From positions 16,964-80,963 of the forward strand of contig DATHEQ010000010.1 of NCBI GenBank assembly GCA_035318505.1: 64,000 bases of DNA. The letters are read 5' to 3'. The position numbers and the translations under genes were made by a program. The DNA is from DASWDH01 sp035318505 (GTDB taxonomy: Bacteria > Myxococcota_A > Polyangia > Polyangiales > Polyangiaceae). The notes under the pieces were generated by a model. The model did no database searches, was not told the DNA's origin, and saw only the letters and a program-made list of their open reading frames with translations. Below, piece after piece: positions 10,301 to 19,148 of the stretch (its first letter is position 1; each line of letters starts with the position of its first letter).

Positions 10301-10774
10301 CCGCGCGGCCGCTGCGTCGAGCACGATCACGCCGGCCGCTTGCAGCAGCGCGAACAGTACACCGTGCTGCTGCTCGAGATAGCGCACGAGCAGGTATTCG
10401 GGTAGGTCGAGTGCCAGCTCCGCCCAGAACCCGGGGTCGCGGAGCGACTCGGGCAGGCCGTGCGTTTGCAGCTGCGCGAGGCCTTCGATTAACGCACCCG
10501 TGGCCAGCGCCAGGTCTAGGAGCTCGAGCAGCGCCGTGCCTTCAGCGCCCTGGTCGAGTGCTTCGATCAGCACTGCGCTTGCCCGCACCAGGTCGCTGGC
10601 GGAAGCCGCGACTGCAGCCAATGGCTGCTGGGAGAGCACGGCGGCGTCGAACGCTTTCTCCCAACCCAGGTTGCGGATCAAACGCCGGAACGCCTCGGCG
10701 TCGTGCAGCGCGCGCTCGAGCGGCGCGAAGGCGTCGAGCACGCCGACTAGAAATGGTGCCAGCGGGGAACTCAT
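7343..10774 (-). CDS. DUF6603-like large protein (1143 aa), operon member 2
   Basis: The central and C-terminal parts (about residues 230-900) are rich in Gly, aromatic and beta-branched residues in amphipathic patterns such as GGIIGHEREIGRWWGGLAF and LPLGFGFFLSGVGGLVCLN. This composition is what I associate with the DUF6603 family of very long beta-rich proteins of unknown function; the assignment is from memory. There is no signal peptide. The N-terminal 200 residues are helical. Start and stop both overlap neighbours by 4 bp (ATGA with the 1023-aa gene, and GTGA/TGATG with the 947-aa gene), so the string is one translationally coupled transcript. Confidence 0.8.
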   Translation of the reverse strand: MSSPLAPFLVGVLDAFAPLERALHDAEAFRRLIRNLGWEKAFDAAVLSQQPLAAVAASASDLVRASAVLIEALDQGAEGTALLELLDLALATGALIEGLAQLQTHGLPESLRDPGFWAELALDLPEYLLVRYLEQQHGVLFALLQAAGVIVLDAAAARPSDDERSPYIRRSIAWNNLSGLVSDPSAHLSALYHWHDAEPFAQREALTALARVARSLGVAFERLPLRPKLVDDFYGTTVPDPELRELSLPIIHGVLTTGFAEHGAVLAPIPKRPGGDVDSIFIGNLSWGTAAALADIVPGWVLTVSGSADATGAVGVRLSPGETAFVAEPIDQHYEIAAEGKPAEPWHLIGGATGTRLEVNGLRLGLAFEARGEPELIFEARALPGHGRGAIALTIDPGDADSFLRFLISEPLLVDAELGLLWSSRSGISLGGVGLELTLPIDRTLGPLTIESFSAAVRGKDGVIAIQLGATLRLVLNPFELWVEDMGLLLELTPDAEDAFLAGLGVQAGFKPPDAIGFSLDIPGVVSGGGIIGHEREIGRWWGGLAFDFLVIGIQAVVVIDTQLPNDPDAWSFFASISATFPSLPLGFGFFLSGVGGLVCLNRTFDPDVLARALKDGAIDALLFPDDPLHDAPQIAASLDDWFPPAQGSSVFGVAAQIDWGAPKSLVRGQLGVIVGLPDLELAIVGSLSMVLPDERLPELELHLDSIGAIDVCRHSVSITAALYDSSIVGAFQLHGGMATYCDFGPKPYFLIAVGGFHPAFQPPGPLPASVMDLDGIGFEIALSEDIWFGVDGYVAVASNALQFGALATLEARMKALVTTYTATGSLGFDVVLTFSPFAFIADAHCSVDVSAGDKELFGAELRVHLEGPKPWYATAIGSITFFGLDVHFEVAFGGTAKAEAAPRSHVLAAVRDALASADAWRELAPDASPILFAAASAAPGAPRVRPDAELEVRQSLAPLDRELERYGAYGIDGPTYLTLRMAGLEGVPSSSYQIVSDWFAPAQFDVMTTPEKLAAPSYAEMTAGVRISGGALDFGSDAQTVTPDPETRILDADATRPVKAVRFDSSLPLATAPATFAASSGKRRVVSTRFGVGEISWTRIDPLLGTAIGQPGSYSAELRRLRTRRATDPAARIAPTASARSA

Positions 10775-13700
10775 GGCAAATCCTCGGCTGCCAGGCGCAG
10801 GCTCCTGCGGCGCACGCTCAGGCCTTCGGTGTGCGCGAACGTCGGGTCCGGATCAGCTTGCGCTGCACCGACGCGGAGCGAGAACTCGCCGGTCGTCACG
10901 TGCGCGCCGTTGTCGACGCTCAGGGTGATGCGCGTGCTCGCCGCTGCAACGCCTGCGACCGGGGTCGCACGAATGCGCCAGTTGGCTCCGTCCGGCTCCA
11001 CGTGTAGATCGGCGTCGCGCACGACTGCCTGCGCGCTCGACTTCGCGCTGGGCGTGCGTGGCGCGCCCACGCAGTCGTTCCAGCTGATGCTGAAACCGAT
11101 CGTGATCGGCGTGTCGACGTCGGTCCGGACGTTTGCGATGCCGTTCAGCGACGGCGCGCCGGAGACCATCTCGGGTGTCAGCGTCCAGCCGTAACCGCGG
11201 CGCGCGGACTCCCAGGTCGTCGAGCGCACCTGGCCTTCCCTAGCCTGGTTCCACGCGGTCGAAGTCGTCCAGTTGTAGACGTGGTCGAGTGAGTTGCGCA
11301 GCCAGTTGTCGAGCTGCGTGGGGCGCTGCGCGTAGAGCGCTTCAGTCAGCGCGATCTCTTCAGCGTCGCCCCAGCTGATCGGGTCGCCCCAGGCTGCCGC
11401 CCCGACGTTGGCGAAGGCGAGAGTGAGCTTCGCGTTGGCATCGATCGGAAGCAGGTCGCCCGGCGCGTTAACGTGCCAGCGCAGCAGCAAGCCTGCCGCG
11501 CGTTCGGAGGTGAAGATATCGCCGATGGTCGCGGGCGTAGGACCGACGACCGGGTCGAGTATGATGATCTGCGGTGTCCACGCTGTCGCCAGCAGATCGC
11601 GCAGCCGCAAGCGCGCGTAGTCCCACATGCGACGCCGGTAATCCGCGATCGTGCGCGCGGCCATGGAAAACCGGTAACACCAGTGCCATTGGCGGAACCA
11701 TTCTGCTCGCCCTATTTCGGCGCCGCTGAGCACCAGTGGATTACCCGCTTCGCGCGCGAGCGCCACGCGTGCGACGTACTTGCGTTGGATCGGCTCCCAG
11801 CATGTGCCGGCCTGCTCGCGGGAGGTACCGCGCGGCCAGACGCGATCGATGCTGCAACCGAATCGACCCAACACGAGCCTCGCCGTTTCGGCCGAGTCGC
11901 CTCCGAGTCCAGTCAGAAGCGCGAAGTAGGCAGGCAGCTCGGCGGTCTCGTCGAGGCGGTCGTTGCGCTCGAGCGCGATCGTCCAGTGGCACGGCCCGAG
12001 CGACATCACGCCGCGGTCGTAGGCATTGAAGGAGTCGAAGTAGCCGATGCACTCGACTTCGGCGACGCTGCGCACGGCGCGAAACGTGGAACGCTGCGCG
12101 TCGCTGAGTGCGCTGAAGGCCGCGCCGACCAGCTGCTCGGGCAGCACCTCGCGCTCATTCCACGTGTGCGACGGTGGCAGCGCCCACGGCCCGTCGCCGA
12201 AACCTGAAGATGCCCAGGCGCCGAGGGTGAACAGATCGAGCGTGCGCTGCTTCTGAACGCTGTCGGGTTCGAGCGGATACATGCCGCTGAAATCGCGTAC
12301 GCACACGCGTGGCTTCTTGCTTTGAAGCTGATCCGCTCGCCACAGGTTGTCTGTATGTTCCCCGGCGAAGGGCGCGTCGCGGTCACGCGCCTCGATCACC
12401 ACCGGACAGCGCAATCTGCGTTCGAGCCAGCTGCTGATCACTGTGCGCGTCTCGGCGTTGACCACGCCGGAGATCGGGCCGGTGTACTTCCAGGCGTTGT
12501 CGACCTGCACCAAGCCGTCGGCGTAGAAGATTTGCGGACCGACCAGCGTGGCTGCGGCAAGGCTTGGCGACGTGGCAGCGATCTGCAGTTCGCGCACGGC
12601 CAGCTCGAGCTCTACGCTGAAGGCTTGCGCAGCGGGCTCCGCTTCAACGTAGCGAAACGCAGGCCCGAACCCGAGCTCAGCCAGATCGGCCCGGAGCTGG
12701 GCGATGAATCCGGGACTGCCCGCGGGCGGCAGCACGTCTCCCGCCTCGACGTTGCGCGCGATTCCAGCGTAGATTGCGGCTGTATCGTCGTCGCCTGCCT
12801 GCAAATCGTAGCCGCCGTAGCGATCATCGGAGGGCGCGATCGCCGACAGAAAATCGAGCGCGTCGTGTTCTTGCCAGCGCATCAGCAGCCGCGTGAGGCC
12901 GAGCACAGCATCCGCGTCGACGCCCTCGGCGAAGGCGACGTCGCTCGCCACGACGCCATTTCGCACTTCATCCAGCGCAGGCTGAAGCAGCTCGCTACCC
13001 AGGCGCTCGACGGCGCTCGGCACGCGCAAACCACCGAACACGACCGGTGCGTCGTCGCCGATTGTCGGTGCCTCGGCGGCCAGGAACTCCGCCATGGGCT
13101 GTGCCCCAGCGGGCAGCGCCAGCGCGCGCACGCGCTCCCCGAACGCGCGCATCGCGAGCGGCAGATCGCTGGCGAACGGCACGCTCCAGGTCGCCGGGTG
13201 GTAGAGCGACAACAGGCCGGCAACGCGCACGCCGTCTGCGTCGGGCTGAATGCTGGCGTAACTATCGGCCAGCAGCTGTTCGAGCGCCGCGGCGAGCTCG
13301 GCGACTTGCGCCGGCAGCACGTCGACCCAGCCAGTCAGCGCGCTCGCCTGCCACGAACAGTGGAGCCAGCCTGTGCCATCCTCCCAGAAGCGCATCGCCA
13401 CGCCTTCCCCTTCCAGCGGAAATGCCAGCGACGACATATCCAAAGTCACCCCGGACGGCGCGGGCCGCGCAGCAGGGTAGCGTGGCTCGACCCACAATGC
13501 GGCGTGAGCGCTCACAAGCCCTGGCGCTGGGTCCACCCAGTCGAGCGTAGTTCCGCGCCCGATCAGCATGCTGCTCAGATCGATCGACAGCAGATCAGAG
13601 AGCTTTGTCTCGACCGCGGTCTTCGGAATCGCGGCCACGACCTGACGCACTTGGTAGCCCCCCAGGTTGAGCAAAAGGATCGCCGGATCGAGCGTAAGCA

Positions 13701-13842
13701 GCAGCGCGCGCACAGCATCCTCGTCGGCGAGCTGGCCGCCCCACTCGCGAAGCGGCTTGACCCCAGTCGCGAGCTGCGGGCCGACGAGTGCCGGGTCGAG
13801 GCCGTACCAGACGAGCGATGGGACTAAGAAGCGTGGTGTCAT
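10771..13842 (-). CDS. Large uncharacterised protein (1023 aa), first gene of the coupled operon
   Basis: First gene of the minus-strand string; its TGA overlaps the next ATG by 4 bp. No domain is assigned with confidence. A central region (about residues 490-720) is rich in Trp, Asp and aromatic residues, with segments such as ECIGYFDSFNAYDRGVM and GPCHWTIALERND, which look like part of a folded enzymatic or binding domain (inference). The C-terminal 100 residues look like a beta-sandwich. The start ATG at 13842 has only a weak ribosome site. Transposase remnants lie directly upstream, so the native promoter or further upstream genes may have been lost or displaced. Confidence 0.8.
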   Translation of the reverse strand: MTPRFLVPSLVWYGLDPALVGPQLATGVKPLREWGGQLADEDAVRALLLTLDPAILLLNLGGYQVRQVVAAIPKTAVETKLSDLLSIDLSSMLIGRGTTLDWVDPAPGLVSAHAALWVEPRYPAARPAPSGVTLDMSSLAFPLEGEGVAMRFWEDGTGWLHCSWQASALTGWVDVLPAQVAELAAALEQLLADSYASIQPDADGVRVAGLLSLYHPATWSVPFASDLPLAMRAFGERVRALALPAGAQPMAEFLAAEAPTIGDDAPVVFGGLRVPSAVERLGSELLQPALDEVRNGVVASDVAFAEGVDADAVLGLTRLLMRWQEHDALDFLSAIAPSDDRYGGYDLQAGDDDTAAIYAGIARNVEAGDVLPPAGSPGFIAQLRADLAELGFGPAFRYVEAEPAAQAFSVELELAVRELQIAATSPSLAAATLVGPQIFYADGLVQVDNAWKYTGPISGVVNAETRTVISSWLERRLRCPVVIEARDRDAPFAGEHTDNLWRADQLQSKKPRVCVRDFSGMYPLEPDSVQKQRTLDLFTLGAWASSGFGDGPWALPPSHTWNEREVLPEQLVGAAFSALSDAQRSTFRAVRSVAEVECIGYFDSFNAYDRGVMSLGPCHWTIALERNDRLDETAELPAYFALLTGLGGDSAETARLVLGRFGCSIDRVWPRGTSREQAGTCWEPIQRKYVARVALAREAGNPLVLSGAEIGRAEWFRQWHWCYRFSMAARTIADYRRRMWDYARLRLRDLLATAWTPQIIILDPVVGPTPATIGDIFTSERAAGLLLRWHVNAPGDLLPIDANAKLTLAFANVGAAAWGDPISWGDAEEIALTEALYAQRPTQLDNWLRNSLDHVYNWTTSTAWNQAREGQVRSTTWESARRGYGWTLTPEMVSGAPSLNGIANVRTDVDTPITIGFSISWNDCVGAPRTPSAKSSAQAVVRDADLHVEPDGANWRIRATPVAGVAAASTRITLSVDNGAHVTTGEFSLRVGAAQADPDPTFAHTEGLSVRRRSLRLAAEDLP

Positions 13843-14090
13843 GGACTTGCTCGACGAGCGCTAGTGCCTCGACACGGAGGACTTGAAGGGGTTTGGGTTG
13901 ATCGCGCAGGGCTTCGGCTTCGTGGTGCCAGCGCGCAAAGCGCCGGAATACTCTCCCGTATTTCGAGCTTGCGCGCGGGCGCCAACGCAGCCGAAGAAGA
14001 AGCTAAGCGATCCATCGAGTCCTGTGTGTCGAGGTATCGGGATAGGGCGAATGAGTTTCCTTCGCGCGTGTTCCAATGCCCGGGTTGGAT

Positions 14091-14580
14091 TCGCTTCGAG
14101 AGCGGAGCTGTGTGCATGGGCCGGCGAATGTGCGCGACGGCAGCGAACCTTATCGAGGACGTGCTCCCCGAAGTCGCGCTGCGACAGCGGGGACTCACGT
14201 CGCCTTCGAGTGGCGCACGAGGCTCGCCAAGGACGGCGCGCTGCTCGGTGCGCTGACGCGCATCTTCGTCAAGAGCGTGCAGGCGTTCTACACGAAGCGA
14301 GCAGCAGCGCGTGGTTCGCCGGGGCCCAAGACAGGAGCGGTAACCGTCGTGCAGCGCACGGCATCGGACCTGCGGTGTGACCCCCACCTTCACGAGGTCT
14401 TGCTCGACGGGGCCTATCATCAAGACGGTGCGGCGCTGGCGTGGCACGAGCTCGGACACCTGCGAACCCGTGAGCTTGGTGAAGTGCTCGCGCAAGCAGT
14501 CCAGTGGATGGCGCGCCACCTCGAGCGCCGCGGCGCTCTCGAGCCGGACGATGCCAATGACGGCGGCGGAGCGCAGGTAA
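14091..14580 (+). pseudogene. IS91-family transposase remnant, N-terminal/catalytic part
   Basis: In one frame GRRMCATAANLIEDVLPEV follows a Cys-containing segment, as in the region after the N-terminal zinc finger of IS91-type rolling-circle transposases. After a frameshift near 14195-14215 the next frame reads LAKDGALLGALTRIFVKSV, PGPKTGAVTVVQRTASDLRC and DPHLHEVLLDGAYHQDGAAL, which match the catalytic domain including the histidine-containing DPHLH segment. The similarity ends near 14580 inside RHLERRG. Both ends are missing, so it is a dead fragment. Family assignment is from memory of IS91/IS801-type proteins. Confidence 0.75.
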
Positions 14581-14769
14581 AAGTAGCGCGGTGGGCGGAG
14601 GTGGACGGCGAGGATGAGCGGTGCGAAGTGGTTTGTCGAGGCGGTCCTGCAAGGCGGAGGGACGGTGCGAAGGTGGCGATGGGGGAAAGAGGGGCAAGAG
14701 CCAAAATTCGCGCGCCCATGGCACACTGGTCGCGCCGAGCCGAAAACCCGTATGGTGGCGACGCCGTAG

Positions 14770-15080
14770 CCGTAGCTACGCGACGTTGCCGAGCGCTTTT
14801 CGGCGCAGGACGACGCTGCGCCATAGAGGGACCCGCGGCTCGTTGGGCGACGAGGCACGTCTTTCGGTTCACGGACGGCGCGCAGATAGCGCACGACGCT
14901 CTTGGAGTCCGTGACCATGGCGAGCAGCTTCATTCGGCCGCCGCAGCTGGGACAAGAGAGGACATCGACGTCGAAGGTTCGCTTCAGGAGCTCAGCCCAC
15001 GGCCGGTAGGTGCTTCGGCGCCGCAGTGCGGGGTGTTCGTCAGCGTCCGTCACCGGCGCGGCCGAGGCAGCAGGCACGGG
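14770..15080 (-). pseudogene. IS91-family transposase remnant, C-terminal part, opposite strand
   Basis: On the minus strand the translation RRRSTYRPWAELLKRTFDVD continues into DVLSCPSCGGRMKLLAMV and VRYLRAVREPKDVP. This is the typical C-terminal end of IS91-type transposases with its CPxCGGRM zinc ribbon. It lies opposite and convergent to the N-terminal fragment at 14091-14580, so the two cannot be one collapsed gene without an inversion. They are either two separate insertions or one rearranged copy. The long open frame covering 13839-15440 on this strand is mostly read-through of antisense sequence and I do not treat it as a gene. Confidence 0.7.
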
Positions 15081-15547
15081 TGCGATGCGCGAGCGCTGGG
15101 GGCTCGCGGACGCGAGCACGCCGCGACGAACCCTCGCGGCCGCAAGTTCCTTGTACAGCTCGAACATGCCGGGCCAGGTGCTCGTGTTCTCGCACCACTC
15201 GTACACCTTCAACGCTGCGAGGAACGGAGACATGCAGCTCGCAGTTTGCCCGCGTTCGATGCTGAATGGCCTAGCGACGACCCACCGCTTGCCGCGCGAA
15301 AATATCTCGACGCGCCCCCGGAACCTCACGGTACCGCGCTCCTGGCATCTAGTGTCAGCGATGCTCCGGATTGGCTCACGTTCGGAGTCCTTGCACAGCA
15401 GCGGCACTACCACGGGACGGGCAGCGCGGGAGCCCCCCACGCTCAGAGCATAGGTACCTCAGCACCCAACCTCAGTTGTAATTCCGCTGCCCAGCGAGCT
15501 CGCCTTCACGAAGAGCTCGGGCGCAAATGCCGCATGGACCGCTATGG

Positions 15548-15765
15548 CTAGCGGGCGAGCCTGTCCACTGCCTCTCTTGCGCTCTTGAGTCCGATTCGAT
15601 GAGAATCCGGTACCACCGGATCGCGACGAGACTGTTTCCCTTGCGGACTTCCGCGCGAACGTCGGCGTCCGTTAGTTCGGGCGCAGGGGGTGGTTGCGAC
15701 GCGGCGTACGCGAGGCCCATAACAAAGGTAACGACGACAACCGCTAGAAGCGTACCCCATCCCAT
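15548..15765 (-). pseudogene. Frameshifted small membrane protein with ribosomal L7/L12 C-terminal-like domain
   Basis: From ATG 15765 the protein begins with one membrane segment (TLLAVVVVTFVMGLAYAA) and a Pro-rich linker. It then enters a domain reading VRAEVRKGNSLVAIRWYRIL. The expected continuation of an L7/L12-like fold is found only in the next frame, as IGLKSAREAVDRLAR ending at a TAG at 15548-15550. A single-base frameshift near 15597 therefore separates two halves that belong together. Without repair the first frame runs on to 15472 with unrelated sequence. Such membrane-anchored L7/L12-like domains occur in uncharacterised proteins. The gene is either inactivated here or carries a sequencing error. 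Confidence 0.55.
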
Positions 15766-15976
15766 CGCCCGCACGTTGCACTCGGCTCGCCGATTCGCCG
15801 GGCGCCAGATTTTTCTCGAGAGGCGAACCATGCGGAGATCAAAGACGGCGCACTTATCTGTCTGGCAGGAATGATTCGCAATAAACCGTTCTTCAAACCA
15901 GCGGAGTTCCCTCGTGAACCACAGGAAGCACTGAACAAGGCGACCGAGCGCGCCAAACCGGGCGAGTGCTGTCGGG

Positions 15977-18049
15977 TCACTCAGTCGACGCACCTGCACT
16001 CACGTCGATGTAGCGCCGCTCGAACGCCACCAGCCAGGAGAGCTCGGCCGCGGACCGTGATGCCGCCTTCCAGGTGCGGATGACGTGGTCGAGCGTCCAG
16101 TCGGCGAATGAGGCGTCAGGGGCAACGAGCAGTGCGCGGTAGTTTTCCACGGCACCGGCGCAGTCCTGGTCCACGGGGTGCCGCACCACGACGGATCGAC
16201 CTGCGACGCCATGGGGGTTCTCCGGGTGAGTCCGGACCGCCTCGACGAGGAGATGGTTGCGCCAGAGCTGGTTCGTCTCGCTCGACGAGAGGACGGACCA
16301 TGCCCCTCTTCGCCATAGCGAGTCTTCCCGTTCGGTGAGTTCCAAGTAGCGTGGCTTGGAGTACCGTGTTGTCGTGAAGGACTCGGTGAGCTTCGTCTCG
16401 ATGGCGAGAAACGCGCGCTCTCCGTCGATACGTCGGTACCCGAAGAAGGCGTCGAACGACGTCCGGTCGTCGAGGTACTCGCGATTCGGCCCCGGTGCGT
16501 ACTCGATGCGGACATCGAGGACCTCGGCGACCTCGTCGGGCAGGAGCGCTCTGATGAGACGTGTTGCGAGCGCGAGATCCCGTTGGAGAGGGCCGAACAG
16601 GTTGAAGCACATCGGTTGGCTCGAGAGCATGTTCCGGCGGCAGCGGAACGGCTCGACGCCGGGGCTGGCGGCGATGCGGGCCTCCGCAACCTCGGCGATC
16701 TCGGGCGAGAGGAAATTCGCGCCGAGCGCCTCGCCATGCGCGTCCAGCATGTTGCCGTAGAGGGTAGTGTCGGTCGACTTGGGCCCCGTGCCATACGGCA
16801 ACCGCAAGACGTCAGCGCGGTACCAGCTCTGATGGCGCCGCATGAGGGTACGGAAGGGCGCGTCGCCTCTAAATTGCGGTCCGAGTCCGGACCGACCCGC
16901 GCTCGACGTGGAAGGAGCGACCGGCAGCGGCGGTGCTGGCACCAAAGACGTGGCCGTCGCGTCGTGCACACGTTCGACGTGTATCTCCACACCGAGCGGC
17001 CACACGACGAATCCGTCGGGTTCCACTCCCGACAGTCGTATTTGAGCGAGCTCGCCGCATCCGTACAGCGCGCCCATCATCCGCGCGACCTGCTCGAAAA
17101 AGCGGAGTACTTCGTCTGCACGCTTTTCGAAGTAAGACACGTACCGGAGCGCCTGATCGGCGGCGCTCGGGTCAGGCTCGCGCTTCAGCTCCACAACCAC
17201 CAGCCGACCGGTAGAGAGGTCCACGGCCAGCAGGTCGCTGAATTCCTGGGTACCGCTGTCCGGTGCGTCGATGCGCCACTGGCTGTGGATGAACCGCATC
17301 GACGTGGGAAAGCCAGTGAGCACGAGGGCTTTCGATTGTGCCGCGCGGATCATGCGTGCCTCGAGCTGGTTCTCCCGCGAGGGCGCCAGTTGGCGCGCTC
17401 GGACTGAGCGCAAGTGCTCGAGGCGAGCATTCATTGTTGGCGCGAGCTCGCGGACCGTTGCTCCCAAGGGGATGAGCGGCATGGAGCTGTTGCCGATCGC
17501 GATTCGGGGTTTGAGCGACGACGGGTGGAGGTCCACGGCGCGCACGCCGTTGTCGAGAGGGCGAAAATAGGCGCCGCCGATCTCCTCGTACGACTCGAAG
17601 AGGCGCACAATCTCCGCGAATTGCGGCGTCGCCATGTATGCGACGGTCAAGAAGTGTCCGGAGCGAACTGCCCGGCCACGGTTCGCAGTGCGGACGCCGG
17701 CCGCCGTGACGACGGGTGGCCGCATCGGATAGGCGACCTCGCCAGAAACCGCGCTCTTCGTGAGCTCGGTCGCGTCCGGCGCAGTTAGCTCGTGGCCCCC
17801 GTTCGCTTGCGTGCCCAACAGGTGTTTCCGGAGACCGCGTTCGGTCCTTGCTTGCCTACCACACAGCGGGCAGAACATTCCCGGCTTCCCCTCTTCCCAC
17901 GCGCGTCGGAGCAACCGGAAGGTTATCACCCGCGCGGGGCCGTGACACTTGCAGCATGCTCCGATTTCAACCGTTGTGGTCTCGCTGCGTTCTTCCACGC
18001 TTGGGTAAGCCCCTGCAAGGCGGGCAGGTGTAGGGCGCTGTGTCGTCAC
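15977..18049 (-). CDS. Zinc-finger protein with two PD-(D/E)XK-like nuclease domains (690 aa)
   Basis: An N-terminal C-x2-C...C-x2-C pair (C32/C35 and C60/C63) looks like a zinc ribbon. Residues about 225-330 hold a first nuclease-like core, with D272 in FSDLLAVDLSTG followed by VVVELK (E287, K289). Residues about 470-640 hold a second core of the PGN_0703-like type: SSQPMCFNLFGPL, then FDAFFGYRR (D533) and FLAIETKLTE (E551-x-K553). Both keep the D...ExK residues expected for metal-dependent cleavage. Start is GTG 18049 with a poor ribosome site. It stands alone between a broken gene and an integrase remnant. A DNA-cleaving defence role is inferred from the domains only. Confidence 0.7.
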   Translation of the reverse strand: MTTQRPTPARLAGAYPSVEERSETTTVEIGACCKCHGPARVITFRLLRRAWEEGKPGMFCPLCGRQARTERGLRKHLLGTQANGGHELTAPDATELTKSAVSGEVAYPMRPPVVTAAGVRTANRGRAVRSGHFLTVAYMATPQFAEIVRLFESYEEIGGAYFRPLDNGVRAVDLHPSSLKPRIAIGNSSMPLIPLGATVRELAPTMNARLEHLRSVRARQLAPSRENQLEARMIRAAQSKALVLTGFPTSMRFIHSQWRIDAPDSGTQEFSDLLAVDLSTGRLVVVELKREPDPSAADQALRYVSYFEKRADEVLRFFEQVARMMGALYGCGELAQIRLSGVEPDGFVVWPLGVEIHVERVHDATATSLVPAPPLPVAPSTSSAGRSGLGPQFRGDAPFRTLMRRHQSWYRADVLRLPYGTGPKSTDTTLYGNMLDAHGEALGANFLSPEIAEVAEARIAASPGVEPFRCRRNMLSSQPMCFNLFGPLQRDLALATRLIRALLPDEVAEVLDVRIEYAPGPNREYLDDRTSFDAFFGYRRIDGERAFLAIETKLTESFTTTRYSKPRYLELTEREDSLWRRGAWSVLSSSETNQLWRNHLLVEAVRTHPENPHGVAGRSVVVRHPVDQDCAGAVENYRALLVAPDASFADWTLDHVIRTWKAASRSAAELSWLVAFERRYIDVSAGASTE

Positions 18050-18389
18050 CTTGCGCTTCGCCGCGATGGCGACGCTCGATGCCGGTTCTTCTCGAGCCGA
18101 AGGGCGCTCGCATGCTCAACACGGTTCGTCAAACAAGTCGAGGGTTACGCTGCACCTACGGACTTCGCTCACCAACCTGCCGTTGAGCGCCGCAGCCCGA
18201 CCACCGTGATCGGCGGGGCGTTCTGCGGGGACGACACCGCCGTCTCGAACGCGCGAATCTCTGCGACGACGGGCAGGCCCAAGGCGTTGATCAGCTTGAT
18301 TGTCAGGCCCATCATGGGCTCCCGCGCGCGGCGGCTTGTCACCGAGCCCGCAGCGACGGGATTGACGTACGGCGCGTCGCCGAATCGGT

Positions 18390-18591
18390 TGGCGACCTGA
18401 CCTCTGCTGGACGTACTCTGCGTAGTCCTCGGCACGCTCCCTCGCCGACTCGGACCGGCCGGCGTAGCGTACTTGTCGGGAACGTCCATGCGCGCGCGTG
18501 AGCCATCACCGAGGCGAATGCGTGCGCGGAAGTAGACCGAGCGCTCGGCGCGGCGACAAAGGTCGACGGAGCCTGTCCTGGAAGGCGGCAC
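18390..18591 (-). pseudogene. Tyrosine recombinase N-terminal remnant, frameshifted
   Basis: The minus strand reads RTGSVDLCRRAE, VYFRARIRLGDGSRARMDVP and DKYATPAGP. This is the arm-binding N-terminus layout of phage-type tyrosine integrases (GSV..., then ARxxLxDGxR..., then a proline-leading strand). About 55 codons in, the frame shifts and the following core-binding helix continues in another frame as ESARERAEDYAEYVQQRSG. No catalytic R...HxxR...Y part follows. This is a dead integrase beginning, probably left by an older integration at this place. No more precise family can be given. Confidence 0.5.
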
Positions 18592-18758
18592 GTCGAATAC
18601 CGATCCGCCGATTCGCTACGGTGTACCCCTGGCCACGTTGACCCTCGCTCATTCTGGGGTTTGGCCACGGTCCTGGGCGCTCGAACGCCGCGGGGGCCCA
18701 CTCTCGTTCGATAGCTCGTCGGAGCGCGAGCAGCCAACCATACGCACCTGGTTCGCCA

Positions 18759-19148
18759 CTATGAAAGGCGCTCGCGATCGGTGGAACTGGGCTCAGTACT
18801 GTAGCCCTTCCCCGGCTCGTGGTTGATTAGAAGGGTGCCGTCATGCACGACCAGGAACACTTTGATTTTTGTTTCGTCCGGCGGCGTGGCGAACCATCGT
18901 CGCGCGGCCTCGTCGGTCTGGGCTAACGCACGAACTTGTCCGCTCGAGAGCGGAAATACCTTTTCTTCGGACCGTCCCCATTTCTTCAGAGCCTCGCGCA
19001 CCGCTGGCCCGGGCTCAAAGACAACGCATGCGAAACGACCCGATAGCCCGATCTCGGCGATCTCTCCGGCATGCGGTTTGATGCCCTGCTCGAGTACGCG
19101 ATCCATCAGCTTTTGCGTCGCGTGAGCTTTCTCTTGGTCGCGTCCCAT
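18759..19148 (-). CDS. Small hypothetical protein (129 aa)
   Basis: The start at ATG 19148 (MGRDQEKAHATQ) is chosen because AGGAG lies 8 bases upstream; the longer upstream frame is unlikely. The protein is mixed alpha/beta and soluble, with segments IGLSGRFACVVFEPGPAV, FPLSSGQVRALAQTDEAARR and KIKVFLVVHDGTLLINHEPG. No domain is recognised. It sits alone between an integrase remnant and other small genes of the accessory region. Confidence 0.6.
   Translation of the reverse strand: MGRDQEKAHATQKLMDRVLEQGIKPHAGEIAEIGLSGRFACVVFEPGPAVREALKKWGRSEEKVFPLSSGQVRALAQTDEAARRWFATPPDETKIKVFLVVHDGTLLINHEPGKGYSTEPSSTDRERLS

Noticed and set aside
13839..15440. 533-codon open frame on the minus strand
   Set aside because: Only its middle matches the IS91 C-terminus; the rest is antisense of the plus-strand transposase fragment or unrelated sequence.
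14076..15551. 491-codon open frame on the plus strand
   Set aside because: Transposase-like only between about 14200 and 14580; the rest is read-through opposite the minus-strand fragment.
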